Shown here one piece after another: positions 12,703 to 24,359 of a DNA stretch of 64,000 nt. Source of the DNA: Phallus indusiatus (Eukaryota > Basidiomycota > Agaricomycetes > Phallales > Phallaceae); assembly GCA_027605045.1 (NCBI GenBank), contig JAQFWX010000063.1, positions 124,001 through 188,000 of the forward strand, given 5' to 3'. The notes beneath the pieces were generated by a model that worked only from the letters and a program-made list of their open reading frames with translations, was not told the origin of the DNA and did not search any database. The position numbers and the translations under genes were made by a program. The first letter of the stretch is position 1; the number at the start of each line of letters is the position of its first letter.

Positions 12703-15700
12703 ATGGGTATGGAAGACATACAGCCGGAATATCCAGATGTAGCTGAGGCATTACAAAATGAATCAGTCGATGATCAAACTTTACCGGCGATACCTGAACC
12801 GCAGGCAGACGACTTACAAGACTCTCTTCAAGATGCATTAGGCGACGTCCAGACAGAACCTGCGGCTCAAGAAACGGCACAGTTAACTCAGACAACGGAT
12901 CCATCTGGAAATAATACGCAAGAGTCTATCGAAAAACCGGCAGAACCAGACGCACCTCCCCTCCCAGAGTATGAGGCACTGCAGCAGCATCTCGAAAAGA
13001 ACCGTTTCGACCCGACATCCTGGAATAGACTAATCGACTTGGCGGAAGAATCCACTGACCTTGAAAAGTTAAAGCAAGCCTATGAAAGTCTCCTATTAGC
13101 TTATCCTAACATCGTGCGGGTCTTCTTTTCTTTACATTGTGTGCATCTTTGTTTTGTCTAACTCTGCATGTGGGATAAAAAATTCTATTCCTTGTTTTTA
13201 TTCTTCCAAAGGCCGATGCACAGATTGCGTACCTAGAGCACTTTATGCAGCCCGGATTGTACCCGCACGCTGAGGCCCTTTTCAACCGGTTCTTAAGACC
13301 ATCTCCATCGGTTCAGCTTTGGAAATTTTACCTAACATATGTCCGGTGAGCTTGCGGTGCTGAAACAATATAGATTTCCTTTTTTCCTGTGCGATATACC
13401 TCCTTCATGGCTTGTTCTCATTTCCTTTTCTCTCCAAAGACGTATGAATGCCGATCCCTCGACGCGAGATATGGTAATCAAGGCTTACGAGTTCTCACTC
13501 TTGTACATTGGCCAAGATAAAGACAGCGGCGAGATTTGGCGCGAATACCTCGATTTTCTAAAAGCTGGCGAAGTAAGCACTTTGGCGATTTTTGTGTGAC
13601 TTACTTGCGTGACTGCGTCTGACGTGTGATAACCAGACTCATAACACTTGGGAAGAACAACAAAAGATGGATGCACTCCGGCGTGTATATCAACGAGTAG
13701 TTCAGATTCCTCTCGAGAACTTGGAACAACTATGGAGCGAATATAATTCTTTCGAAGTCGGTCTGAATAAGATAACCGTAAGTTCTTTTTTTCGACACAA
13801 AGGCTGTGAGAGATGTGTTCACCGTGTTTGTAATACTTTTTGGAAAGGCTCGCAAATTCATTCAAGACTTAAGCAAAGCCTATATGACCGCCAAAGAAGT
13901 ATTGAAACAGCTGCGAACACATTTGGCTATACTTTGTCCGCCTCCAATACCAACGTCCGCCACATCTAGTGGTCGCAAGCCCTTTAACTTATTAGAACCT
14001 ACTTCCCCGCAGAACGAAGGTCACCGAATGCTTGCCAAGTCATGGAGAGCTTACCTTCAATGGGAAGAGAAGAATCCTCTAGATATCGAGGATAAGTCTG
14101 TTTACAATGCCCGAGTATATGCGACGTACAAGAAAGCCGTTGTCCGAATGCGTTTCAATCCTGAGACATGGTACGTCGCAATTCTTTCTCCTAGAAAGGG
14201 TAGTGTATTAATTGTAATCAGGTATATGGCCTATAGTTGGATAGAAAAGAACATCAAACCCGATGAAGCGATTGGCTACTTGAAGAATGGTTTGGATGCG
14301 AATCCGGCAAGGTAAAAATCTTTACGATTCATTCCCAAAGGAAACAGGCATTGATAGATTTACAAGTTTTATTCTCAATTTTGCATACGCAGAGGCGTTA
14401 GAAGTCGCGAAAAACTATACCGAGGCCCACAGCTTATTCACCAAGTTCATCGAGCTTCTCCAGGTCGAGCTTGAGAAGCAGTTCCATGTTTTAGCTCCGG
14501 ACCCATCGTTCGCAATGAATGGAACTGCGATCGTACAACATCTTACTGCGTCAACGACTTCATCAACGAACTCCTTAAGCGGTACATCGCCTTCTCTCAA
14601 GGAATTCCTCAAGCGCCGGACGGAGTTATGTATTGCTTGGATAACTTACATGCGTTTCGGACTACGCGCGGAAGGGCTGAAAACCGCGCGAAATATCTTT
14701 GGGAAAGCGAGAAAAGATAAATGGATTGGATGGGAAGTTTATGAAGCCGCAGGTTAGTTCAGATTGGGGGAGATTATTACATCTTGATGACCACTTTCCC
14801 ACAGCATCGCTTGAATATCATTATACCAAGATGTCCGACGTTGCAACTCGAATATATGAAACAGGTCTTACCAAGTTTCAAGAGGAGCCTGAGTATGTGA
14901 TACGATATCTCAAATTTTTGATATCAATCAACGATGAGACCAGTAATTTTTTCTATCATTGATACACTGTCAACGACTGACTCATTGTTGAACGTAGACG
15001 CAAGAGCTCTTTTTGAACGAATGGTTAACACTTATACACCGGAAAAGGCTCGCTCGCTGTGGGAGACATGGCTTGGTTATGAGTACAATTATGGATCCCT
15101 TGCTGCCGCACTGAAACTAGAAAAACGGATGGCCGAAATTTATCCCGAAGGTATATCTTTATTTACCCAGCGTGAAGTACTCAATTGAAAAGTAATCAGA
15201 TAACAGCATGCGACGGTTCGCCCAACGACATATGTACGGGAGCCATGACCCGATAGCCGAGAGAGATCTTGGTTACGTCCGTCTCCCCAACGGATCAGGA
15301 AGCTCAACATCAAGTAACGGGTCAACCAAGGCAGAGATCCTCGTAGCGGCTGCTCCTGTCCCTGCATCCCTTCCAGCTGTTGCTGCTGTCCAATCTACGA
15401 CGAAACGTCCGGCATCTGTCGACCGTGGACGACCGAATCCTTACAATGAATCTCCGGATCTTGGTCCCCCATCCAACAAACGAGCACGAGAGTTATCGCC
15501 TCCCAGAGATAGAGATAGAAGAGACAGAGACAGAAGGGACGGGCCGCCCCCGCCGAGGAGGCGCTATGGAAGCCCGGATTGGGGTCGAGGTAGCCCGCCG
15601 AGGCGTGATGCCCATTCACGTGACTGGGATCGAGATTCTTCGTCTCACGATGATAGAACTCTTGTCCCTGGTCCTGTGAGTTTCTTTATGGGAGTATTGC

Positions 15701-16050
15701 CTCCGTCGAGCAGCTTTGATGGTAAAAACTTTGTTCATTTGACAGATCGTAAACTTGAAAATAGCTGATTATTGTGTTTCTATTTTGTAGGTCCCGTGTT
15801 CCGTGTAGATGATCTTATGCAAGTGTTCCGAACCGCCGGTATATCTTCCAGGTCAGCTGGAGGGCCGCCGCCGCCTCCACCACCGCGTTCAAGGTCCCCT
15901 CCACCTCCAAGAGGTACGAAAACTAATGTTTCTGATCGAGGGCATCCTTTTCACTATGCTTCGACAATCGATTCAGGTCGACCACCGCCAGATTATAGTC
16001 CGTATCAAGGTCCTGGTAGTAGTGGAAGAATGCAAACGAGGAAGTTTTAG
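12703..16050 (+). CDS. RNA14: RNA14 / CstF-77, cleavage and polyadenylation factor subunit
   Basis: Scaffold subunit of cleavage factor IA (yeast) or CstF (animals), needed for mRNA 3'-end cleavage and polyadenylation in the nucleus. The N-terminus is acidic and Gln/Pro-rich. From about 12970 a long series of HAT (half-a-TPR) helices follows: FDPTSWNRLIDLAEES, AQIAYLEHFMQPGLYPHAE, LWKFYLTYVR, IWREYLDFLKAGE, NLEQLWSEYNSFEVGLNK, RAYLQWEEKNPLD, and later ALFERMVNTYTPEKARSLWE. The C-terminal region has an Arg/Asp-rich stretch (about 15490-15660), a short conserved segment VDDLMQVFRTA (about 15803-15838) and a poly-Pro/Arg-Ser tail ending at 16050. About eleven exons, with introns of 50-110 nt (for example 13346-13438, 13779-13848, 14753-14803). 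The first ATG in frame is 12703. Single-copy housekeeping gene; confident call. Confidence 0.93.
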
Positions 16051-16439
16051 TGGATTCAAATGTTAAAAAGTTAAAGAAGAAAAAAAACGCATAACTTTTT
16101 AAATAAATTCGATTTATATTTTGTTTCTAATTTGATCAGTTTGTTGATTACGTTATGTATGTTTTTTCGAGATGAACTAAGGCCTGTTTTACATGCAAAG
16201 CGTGCTACTGGACGCAGGTAGACTAATGGATGAATAATTGTGCGCTTGGTAGACTAAATTGGCCAAGACATTTTGTCATAGAAAGAATTGATAGAAAAAT
16301 CATAAATATAAATAGGTAGACTATTATTACATGAATCTATCAATTAGCACGTCCAAAATCGCTTCCTCTTCATAAATTCACTCGTTCCAACTGTTCCCCG
16401 GGCCGTGCTTCCCAAATTGACGAAAAAGAAGGAAAGGAC
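16051..16439. other. Convergent 3' intergenic region
   Basis: AT-rich spacer between the 3' ends of RNA14 (+) and the DUF3455 gene (-). An AAATAAAT sequence at about 16100-16107 could serve as the RNA14 polyadenylation signal. Nothing else was seen. Confidence 0.4.
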
Positions 16440-17390
16440 TCATTTATAGAACCCTAGAAAGAAATGCAGTCAGTCAATGTGAGGATATCAATATAACAAA
16501 AAGCATACAGTAATTGGCTGCGTATGGGACAGTAATCGTAAGCGGAGTTGAACCTTTTGTGCACTGAAGTACAGTTTAATGAGTTTTGAAGGAATTCGTA
16601 AGGAACGTGATAAAGAAATTAGACATACCGACGCCGGTGGTTGACCCCCTAGAGTGAGGAATCTGTAAGCCGTGGAAGCAAATTGACCATCACAGGGTAT
16701 CGCAGTTAGATGAATCCAGTCAATGTTGTTTGCAGGATCGACGGGAGATGGAACACTATCGGTTTTGTTCATAATCACGAAACCCTCAGGGTCACCCTTT
16801 GCAGCGCCCGAACGGAAGTCAAATAAGGGAGATATTGTGTTCGGTAGCGTGCCGGAAGCATTAACAACAAAATAGTAGTCCCCAGAAAACGGAAATGATT
16901 TCAATTCGTTGAGTTTAACTTCAACCGGAGTAGTTGAGTCGTATACTGTGGTTATATTGAATTCGGGCGATAGGAAGCTAGCTATGAAGCTTAAGGCGCA
17001 AGGAGCATCGACAAGCTTGGCAACTGAACCAATGGACCTGGTAAGAAAAGTTAATTAGTGCAGTGTTATCGGAAATGATTGTACGTATATGTTCCGGAAT
17101 CGTTGCAGATATAGTTGTGGGTACCATAACCGAGCTAATGAAGGAAGAGATATGTATGTTCGTTAGTACTGGTCGGTGATACAATAACCCTATGAGATAC
17201 ATACTACAACAGAAACAAGTTTGGAACCAGCAGGCGGGGGAGAGAGACCAGCTGTAGTGATAGCCTCAATTGAAACATTTGATAGATCGCAGTTGCTTCC
17301 CAAGTTCGCTAACAATGGTGTGGCAAGACTGATGGAAGTGTAGCCGAGAATGGGGGCGAGCCCTAACAAAGCGAGTCTGAGGGAGAACAT
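16440..17390 (-). CDS. Secreted DUF3455 family protein
   Basis: Start at 17390 gives a hydrophobic signal peptide (MFSLRLALLGLAPILGYTS) ending near ATPLLA. Exon 1 is 17205-17390, exon 2 is 17085-17134 and exon 3 begins at 17037. Joining them gives KLVSVV-LGYGTHNYICNDSG-TYTSIGSVAKLVDAPC, which matches the DUF3455 hallmark of a G.GTQNY.C motif followed by AIGAVA. A later exon encodes CDGQFASTAYRFLTLGGQPPAS, then CTKGSTPLTITVPYAANY. A last 14-nt exon (16440-16453) gives WFYK-stop, the usual family ending. The family is abundant and secreted in fungi; its biochemical role is unknown to me. Convergent with RNA14. Confidence 0.85.
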
Positions 17391-19346
17391 GTCTTCTGTG
17401 CGAAGATTATTAGCTGAAGATATCACCAGAGATGTCGAAAATGGCATCAAGCGATTTTTTTATATAGGACCAGCATTGAATATTGATTGAAAGGGGTTAA
17501 AGTGTTCCGAGAATTTGTAGCAACGGACGTTTAAGGATTTACACAAATGATATCAGCTGGACTTGCCTATGCATGATTGACGTGTTATGATGGCGCAACT
17601 GATATACAAAATGTGTGTGCTCACTGGCCCACCTGCTTTGCTTCCCGCGTTTTGATATACTGGATCGTCTAGCGCTTAGCATCCAATAAATATGTACACG
17701 ATACTAAATTTTCATCAAAATCTATCATAGAACGTTTTTGAGTTTTGCAAAAGTTAAAAGTATTATATACCCTTTTGGAAAGTCTAGTGCAGGGTAATGA
17801 GGCCCCATCACGGAACATTCGGATTTAGGTATATTCGCTGTCCGTCTCTCTCACTCGTTTTGTATCTTGTAGTAGTTCACCGTCCTGAGATGCTTATCAG
17901 CTTGAAAATTTGATACAAAATCACCATTTGAGCTTACAGCGTTCTTTCATATTATGTGCATCATCGTTTGATCGACGAATAACTTGGGACCCAAAGCAGA
18001 GGAAGTAAACTCATTGGTACCGATACTATTTTGTGACTGATGAAGTTATTCCTCTAGGTGGGTTGTTCATCTACAAACCGATTCTGTTTTTGACTTTTAT
18101 CCATATGTAGCGACAGCCGTGTTGAAATGTGTCGTTTGCTAAAAAGAACGCAAAGACCACTTCATTGACAACATGCCTTGTGATGGGGGACTCAGCACGC
18201 ACCGAAACGAATCGTGCTGAGCTAGACAGTTGGACAGTTGCATAGGCACCTGCGCAGCGAGAGATGCCGAGACCCATAGCTTTGTAAAGAAAACACCCAT
18301 CTCTTGAGCAGTAACGGGAACAATGTGTGGACTCCAATAAGACGCAAGACTCCGTCCCTAGGGTAATAACTCAGACGACCACCCTAGAACCCGCTCCGAA
18401 GTGATCCTGATACGTCGCGGAATGTCACGGACTGACGTCGAACCTTTTGATCAAGCCCTCCAGGTTCTATTTTTTTTCCATCAGTTTCGTTGTCACATCA
18501 TAAGTATTAAAGTAGAAGGAAAGTGAGCATACTTACGTATCTCTTGAAACTACCGTCGCCGCGGTCATTAAGACTACGTAGACAATAGGAGGGAAGGAAC
18601 CGTTTCAGCTGGGATTTTGATACCAGAAGCTTCGAAAAGGTGGTGCGGTTTTTGTACTTGACACAACAAGCATCTAAATCAGACTCGGTTCAAATGACAG
18701 TTGAAATTCATTACCTCTCTCAACGCAAAGCGGTCTTGAAGACAAATGTCCGTTTAATTAACCGTGGACCGACGTCGACAGGGCCGTATGATGATTTGAA
18801 CACCTTCAAACCACATTTCGTGCAGGGGTTGATCGACAATATTCTCGGGTCGGGACCGTTCCGTCGGCCGTCTTCGGTCGCAGTCAAGTCTTACACGCAT
18901 CTATCCTTCATTTCCTCTTTTAGACACGGCAACAATGTGACTCGGAGTATATTCCGGTCATAAATGTACAAGCTGAGGCCTTCTTATTCTCGCTGCGAAT
19001 ACCCGACAAAAGCTTTTTTTATCGAATTGGGAAGTCAACAACCAGTCATCCAGATAGACCTCAAGACTCAAGTTCCTATGAGAATTATAAATCAACGGCT
19101 AACATATGAAAGCACTTGGCAGACAGGACTGTCGGGGCGATGACGAAAGGATGGTTCGGACTGATCCCGTTTGTGACATCGCGTGACATCGCGTCCTTCC
19201 CCTGTTTTTCCATGTTCAGGTCATCTCTAAAGTATTGCCTTCGTTTAATATAAGTAAGTTTTATCTTATTTCGAGTTTCAAATGTTTATACGAATTTGAT
19301 AGATTATCACATCCACATTTGTATGATTCAATCACGGATACAACTA
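17391..19346. other. 2-kb intergenic region
   Basis: Contains a 107-codon open stretch on + (18640-18963) and an 88-codon one on - (18071-18337). Neither shows recognisable domains, a signal peptide or convincing splice partners. Tandem gacatcgcgt units occur at about 19176-19194. The promoter of the downstream membrane protein should lie at the right end. Confidence 0.35.
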
Positions 19347-20490
19347 TGTCGCTCATTTTCCTGACCGCCGCACGTCAACCCGGTTACATGAGTAGTTCTT
19401 ACGGTAAGAGAAAGAGTGCGAACATAGTCTACGACTCTGAGAACCGCAATAGCCACGCAATACTCTCAATTTAATTCCTATGATGTCGATACCCCAGTAT
19501 CCTCAGATCCAGATCCTTCTCTTTCTGTTACGACCTCTGATGTACCTCAAGCGCCACCCCCTACCACGGATTCGACGGATGCGACTGACAGCATCGCCGC
19601 AACCACTCCTATGATAAGCCCTAACACGAAAACAGCTTCAGACACAGCTGCATCTTCTGCCAGGGTTCGCTATATTGTCATCGGGGTATTAACTTTCGTC
19701 GCCATAATAATCTTACTATCCGTACTTGTCAGAAGAACTTGTCAAAAAGACCGACGTCGCAGACTTACTATCAGACTAGTTCGAAAGCGGTCTGACTCCA
19801 GTATGCAGATTCAACGAGGGACTGCCTCTTCCTCGTCTTTTTGCATTGGGGATAAATCACCCGAAGATCGCTTAAAGTTGAATGCATATGCGACAAGAAA
19901 CGAACGCGGAGTAAGCTGTGCGCCTTCTGCTGGACTTGCTGGGATTGGGACCACTAAATCGACGCATGATTTTCGATATAACACTCAACCGCAACAACCA
20001 CAACCATCATTTCAGAACACTGATGAAAATAATCCGAAACCCGTGTGTTTTTTTTTCTCCGTTTCTTTACTTGATCTGATTCACATCGTGCAGAATTTTG
20101 ATACCCCTTATGGAACCTCTACACGCGTGCTAAAACAATGGCAAGGGATGACAGCGCCTCTCACTTTTAATCACCTCACCCCAGATTTCAACGCCGAGAA
20201 AAACAAAGTCAAGAAATTAGATAGTCGACAAGGGAAGGAGGTACGTGATCACATCAATCACAGCTAGTTTTCACAACGAATATCGTGGGTTTTGCTAGAA
20301 TTTGTGCGGATCCGATGCTAGAAGTGATACGAAACGGAACAGCACCGCTTTTATGAAATATCCGGCAGGTCCGCTCGTAACGGTGCATAATGGCCCAAAA
20401 GAAAGGATTCCATGTGTTAATCCCGTTACCATGCCGCCTAGAGTATTCACGAGCTCTGAAAAAGAATGGATGCGTGGTATAGCATTTTAG
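19347..20490 (+). CDS. Single-pass membrane protein with Ser/Thr-rich ectodomain
   Basis: Proposed exons: 19347-19398 (ending at a G/gtaaga donor), about 19496-20042, about 20092-20240 and about 20300-20490; all junctions keep frame. The product has a Pro/Ser/Thr/Asp-rich outer part (TTSDVPQAPPPTTDSTDATD), one hydrophobic helix (YIVIGVLTFVAIIILLSVLV, about 19668-19728), a strongly basic stop-transfer patch (KDRRRRLTIRLVRKRSD), and a polar tail of about 200 residues ending KEWMRGIAF-stop. No cleavable signal peptide is evident, and an additional 5' exon may exist. The topology resembles fungal wall-stress sensors and the family F proteins further right, without the folded repeats of the latter. 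Function unknown. Confidence 0.6.
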
Positions 20491-22087
20491 GATGTCATAA
20501 TTTTGTATGTTCATCAACAGCTGTTGTGTAGATTTGTGTAGCATCGCTCTGGATGGTCTTATATAATGGTTTGAAGGGTTTCCATATCAAAAGATTTGCG
20601 GCTGCGGAAAATAAAGCCTTTCTATTTCATCCAAACTCAGACCATACGACAAAACGGTATCCGAAGTTCACAAGTCGATGAGATAGTTGAAATGAATGAG
20701 AAAACATAAACTATTCGATAATTGAGTGAGTCATCGATGTCGCCGCTATTATTGTTGATTTCAGTGCTGCGGGTAATCCTCCACCGTAGTTGCCACTTTT
20801 GGTGTGATCTACTTAACAAAGCAAAGGTATTGTGGCTTCTCGGTACCGAAGATGGCATGGCATGTTGCGACCTACTATACTGTCTATGCTCCGAACTTCG
20901 AAGGGACTGGAGAACTATCGATGATGCTCATACATAAAATGATAGGTAATGACATTGTTTTTGATCTTCAACTTGGATAGGTAAGCGAAATACGATGCAT
21001 CACGCAGATAACATCTTTGTAATGAAAATTCATCCCTATCAACAGTTTTTATGGTTTGTGACTAATGAATCATGATTAAGTTTCGCGACTCTTCAACTTA
21101 TTACTACTTTGAAAAAGCCTCAAATATTGTGCTGTAGCATATCTCAGTTATATCCTATGGTTGACTTTTCAGATTCTGGGCGTAAGGCATACTCTTACCG
21201 TACTCTTACTATCGATTCAAGTGCCGCGTGGAATGGCTAACGGCTTCTGGCCTTAAGGCCGTGACCGTGACAATGTGATGGAGCTGCCTCGGCTGCATGC
21301 CGCGGTTCTCGTTTAACCTTTTTTCAATCTTTTTTCTTAACTTCACTCCTTTTTTCCACCTGATATCGTTCTACCCCGACAAACCTATAGCCTTGGCCTC
21401 AGCCCTCTACGTAGCCTAGATTCAACAATTGATACCCCACACTGCCGCGCCATGCGCCGTTCCCTTCAAAAGTTCCATAATGATGGCCCTTCAACCGGTC
21501 ATCAACGGATTGGTCCAACCTCCGACGGGCCGGCTATGTAGTCATCTCTCTGTCCCAAGTACTTGATAATTAGAAAAATCCTGGTGTAAGTATGAACTAT
21601 CGTATATTTACATAAAGGAAGTCGGATAACTATGATTCAGCAGGTTCCAAGTAGCCAATCTGCACCCTGTGAGAGAGGTCACTGTCCTACGTAGGTCCAT
21701 TCCAAGTCAATCACATACGGCATCTTTTTTCGCGCTGGTGTCCCTCCCACATGTGGACATTACACCCTGCTCCCTCGTTTACATGGATAACGTATTTGCT
21801 CCAGCTACCTGGGATGATGACAATTTCGTGAGAATCAACATACCTGAAGAGAAGGGACATCCGGGTCATCGCTCTATAACTGAACTGGAAATGGACGTAG
21901 TTCCCATTGTTGGTAGATCCAGGCGACTGATGTTACCTATCGTATCCCTACTTCATCGTCTGGCTCAGGGCTTTTTTATTTAGGAGCATCACACGGAAAA
22001 CAAAGCCCTGAGTGTCCTGCGGTATAGAGAAGCTCTATGTTCTCATAACTCCCTAAGGCGCGATGTCAATTTTCAACTAGCGACATG
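20491..22087. other. 1.6-kb intergenic region
   Basis: No supportable gene. A + strand frame at 21669-21983 has no recognisable features or splice partners. T-rich and CT-rich stretches are present at 21310-21360. Confidence 0.35.
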
Positions 22088-22093
22088 TATATA
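22088..22093 (+). promoter_or_regulatory. TATA-like box of the micro-exon gene
   Basis: tatata within atgtatatacac, about 130 nt upstream of the ATG at 22220. A CT-rich, C-rich leader follows (22139-22200), a layout usual for highly expressed fungal secreted-protein genes. Functional status is inferred. Confidence 0.35.
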
Positions 22094-22219
22094 CACTCAA
22101 GCTCATGCAACGAAAAGGTATTTAATCTACATCCAATAACCCCCTCCAGCCCCCATCTTCACCATCCAGTTCAACTATCCTACTTCTCGAAACATCAGAT
22201 TCTCCTAATCTCGACTCAA

Positions 22220-22870
22220 ATGCAATTCACTACTAGAGTTTCGTTTCTCGCTGCTTTTCTCTTCATAATGTCGGTCTCTGTTACCGCTCACCCAGGTGAT
22301 TTTTTCCCCGTTCTGATCCTGTAATGCCTTCTTGATGAATTCATCATTCCTTTTCATAGTTCCTCAAAACGGTGAGTAATTGAGGCTGATCGTGCTCAGT
22401 CACGTTCTTACCGTTCATTCATGTCTCACATCCTATTTCAAGACCTTTCATTCGACTCATATGGTATTTTCTCTCGTTCCAACGACTGCCTCCATTTCTC
22501 ATAATATGTTCTTAGTTTCTGGTTACTATATCAAACGAAGTGAGTATACTGAAAAAATAAAGGATCTACCTTCTAAAAAGCACCTAGCTCCCTTTTTCTC
22601 AGATTTAAACAGTAAGTCCGAGATCCCTACAATAATCATTATATTAATCTAATCACCTGCCATTTAGCTGAAGTTGAGGGTAAGTGAAGCCATTGATTAG
22701 ATGCGGGGCTCTAATTTCAAGTTTTTGTACTAAATGTTGTATACCAGCCACTTGTGAGTGTCGGGTTTCGTCCACTGATACCGGCTACTGATCACTTACT
22801 ATGTAAAATATAGTTTTTGTAAGTGCTTGCCTTGTATTTACGACATACAATCTAATGACAATTGTAGTAA
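22220..22870 (+). CDS. Small secreted peptide precursor built from micro-exons
   Basis: Exon 1 (22220-22295) encodes 25 residues: MQFTTRVSFLAAFLFIM, then SVSVTAHP, a clear signal peptide. It ends in phase 1. Joinable exons follow, all with gt/ag borders: 22360-22371 (12 nt), 22443-22463 (21), 22516-22539 (24), 22603-22611 (9), 22668-22679 (12), 22748-22753 (6), 22814-22818 (5) and a stop codon TAA at 22868-22870. The six exons before the 5-nt one are all multiples of three in phase 1, and introns are 49-71 nt. The deduced product has 55 residues; after the signal come VPQN, DLSFDSY, VSGYYIKR, NLN, TEVE and ATFF. YIKR ends in Lys-Arg, a potential Kex2 site that would release an 11-residue C-terminal peptide. 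Unspliced frames stop quickly. Function unknown; signalling peptide or effector are possibilities. Confidence 0.6.
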
Positions 22871-23779
22871 GCACTCGTTACTGTTAATACCACTCCTGAA
22901 CTTGTTGTCTCGTCGAATTACGTGGTTCCAGGTTTTCTGATTCCACGAAACATGTACGGTGACATACGTAAATAATACCACTACAGTCATGTAACAATTA
23001 TAAGACTTAATTATTCGGCTAGTCTCCTGATATTGTATAAATTATTGTTTTTTTTTATGACGAGTTTATGGTGAGTGTGTTCAATGACTCGGGTGCAGGG
23101 ACCTGCCGCTTCCGAAGTCCTTAGGGCATCACCCTCACCTTCATCTTAGACCATTTATGTGACGATAAATGTCGCGTGACGTCCTCAAAGCTTTATAATG
23201 AGGCGTTAGACTCGGGCCCACTTGAAGGAATACCACCACTACACTACTAGATGGGTCGAGAGTGCATCCCAGTCAATAAGTACCCACCACTTTCAATCAA
23301 AGAATTTCAGAGTATCTCAGCCTTCAGCTTTTAAGAAACCAGAAGCAGAGCAAGGTCCGTTGTTTTCCTCCTCGCGATTTTGTTATATGCGCTTAAAATC
23401 CGCTCAGCAACGTCACAACGATGAAGCTTGAGACCTACTTGAGACGTAGACAGCGTCCGTGAGGATAGGCGATTCAGTCTTGACAACCTCATTTCAAGAG
23501 GAGCGAGAGAAATCTTCCACCACAGCTGATGTATCCTTATGTGTGTCATGATTCAGTCTCTAAATACTTCAAAAGCATCGCTAACTCTTCATACAATAGT
23601 CCTTCGCCAGCGGAGCTAAATTATTGGGGTCGATTTTTGTCGCAAATCTGCACTCAACCATCTAATCGGCGGGAAGGTAATACATATTACTACATCTCTC
23701 TTTCATATCGCTGAAAGCCCGCATTTTGTAATGACTCCTTTATTTTAGAAAAACGCTGGAAAGAATCAGTTAATGAAAT
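22871..23779. other. Intergenic region
   Basis: About 0.9 kb after the micro-exon gene. Short open frames only; no domain, signal peptide or repeat seen. Confidence 0.35.
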
Positions 23780-24359
23780 GTAACTTGGATCCTTATCAAA
23801 AATACTTTGATTTCCTCATCACCAATGGAATCAGAAGCCGCAACATTCCCTGAACCAAACATCTTCACGTGTAGAATTGGAAGTACAAAGGAGGCGGAAT
23901 TAGGAAGGACAGACACTGTATATTATTCTGTCACCGACTTTCGAAACAACCCCCGATTCAGTTCGAACGTTTTATTTCCGTTTCATTAAATGGTCTTATG
24001 GATGTAACGGATTGCAAATCAAGTCGGTAAGTTTCATAACTTAAATGCAACAAATTTAGTGATTATAGGAACTACCAGATTCCAAAATGGGCCATTATAT
24101 ATGGAATAGGCTATCCAGGCAAGGGACTCCTTGTATATGCGTTCTTCCCCGTGTTCTTGATTGGGATGAACACAACTTTCCAAACAAATGGGGGTTTGTT
24201 TCCCTTTTAGTCACGAAAGATTTTTTGAATGTCTTCACTGAAAGTGAAAGACGCAAAAGATTGGGTTTGATTCGGCTTCTCTTGATGGTCCAACAACATG
24301 CTTGCCGATTAAAGGATCATCTCAAGATTTCGGAATTCCCTGAGGAATTTTTGGACTAG
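23780..24359 (+). other. Possible unidentified gene or gene remnant
   Basis: Three neighbouring + strand stretches have protein-like composition: DPYQKYFDFLITNGIRSRN (about 23790-23845), RIGSTKEAELGRTDTVYYSV (about 23871-23930) and, from about 24087, VTKDFLNVFTESERRKRLGL through SEFPEEFLD-stop at 24359. They lie in different frames and could be joined by introns, or could be a frameshifted relic. No known domain is recognised and no start codon can be chosen. Confidence 0.25.

Noticed and set aside
18640..18963. 107-codon + frame as a gene
   Set aside because: No signal peptide, domain or joinable exon, and AT-rich flanks on both sides.
21669..21983. 104-codon + frame as a gene
   Set aside because: Composition is not clearly coding and nothing can be joined to it.
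22085..22324. Reading the micro-exon locus as a simple unspliced 79-codon protein
   Set aside because: The signal-peptide start is the internal ATG at 22220, and a gtgatt donor interrupts right after AHP; the unspliced tail is short and unrelated to a domain.
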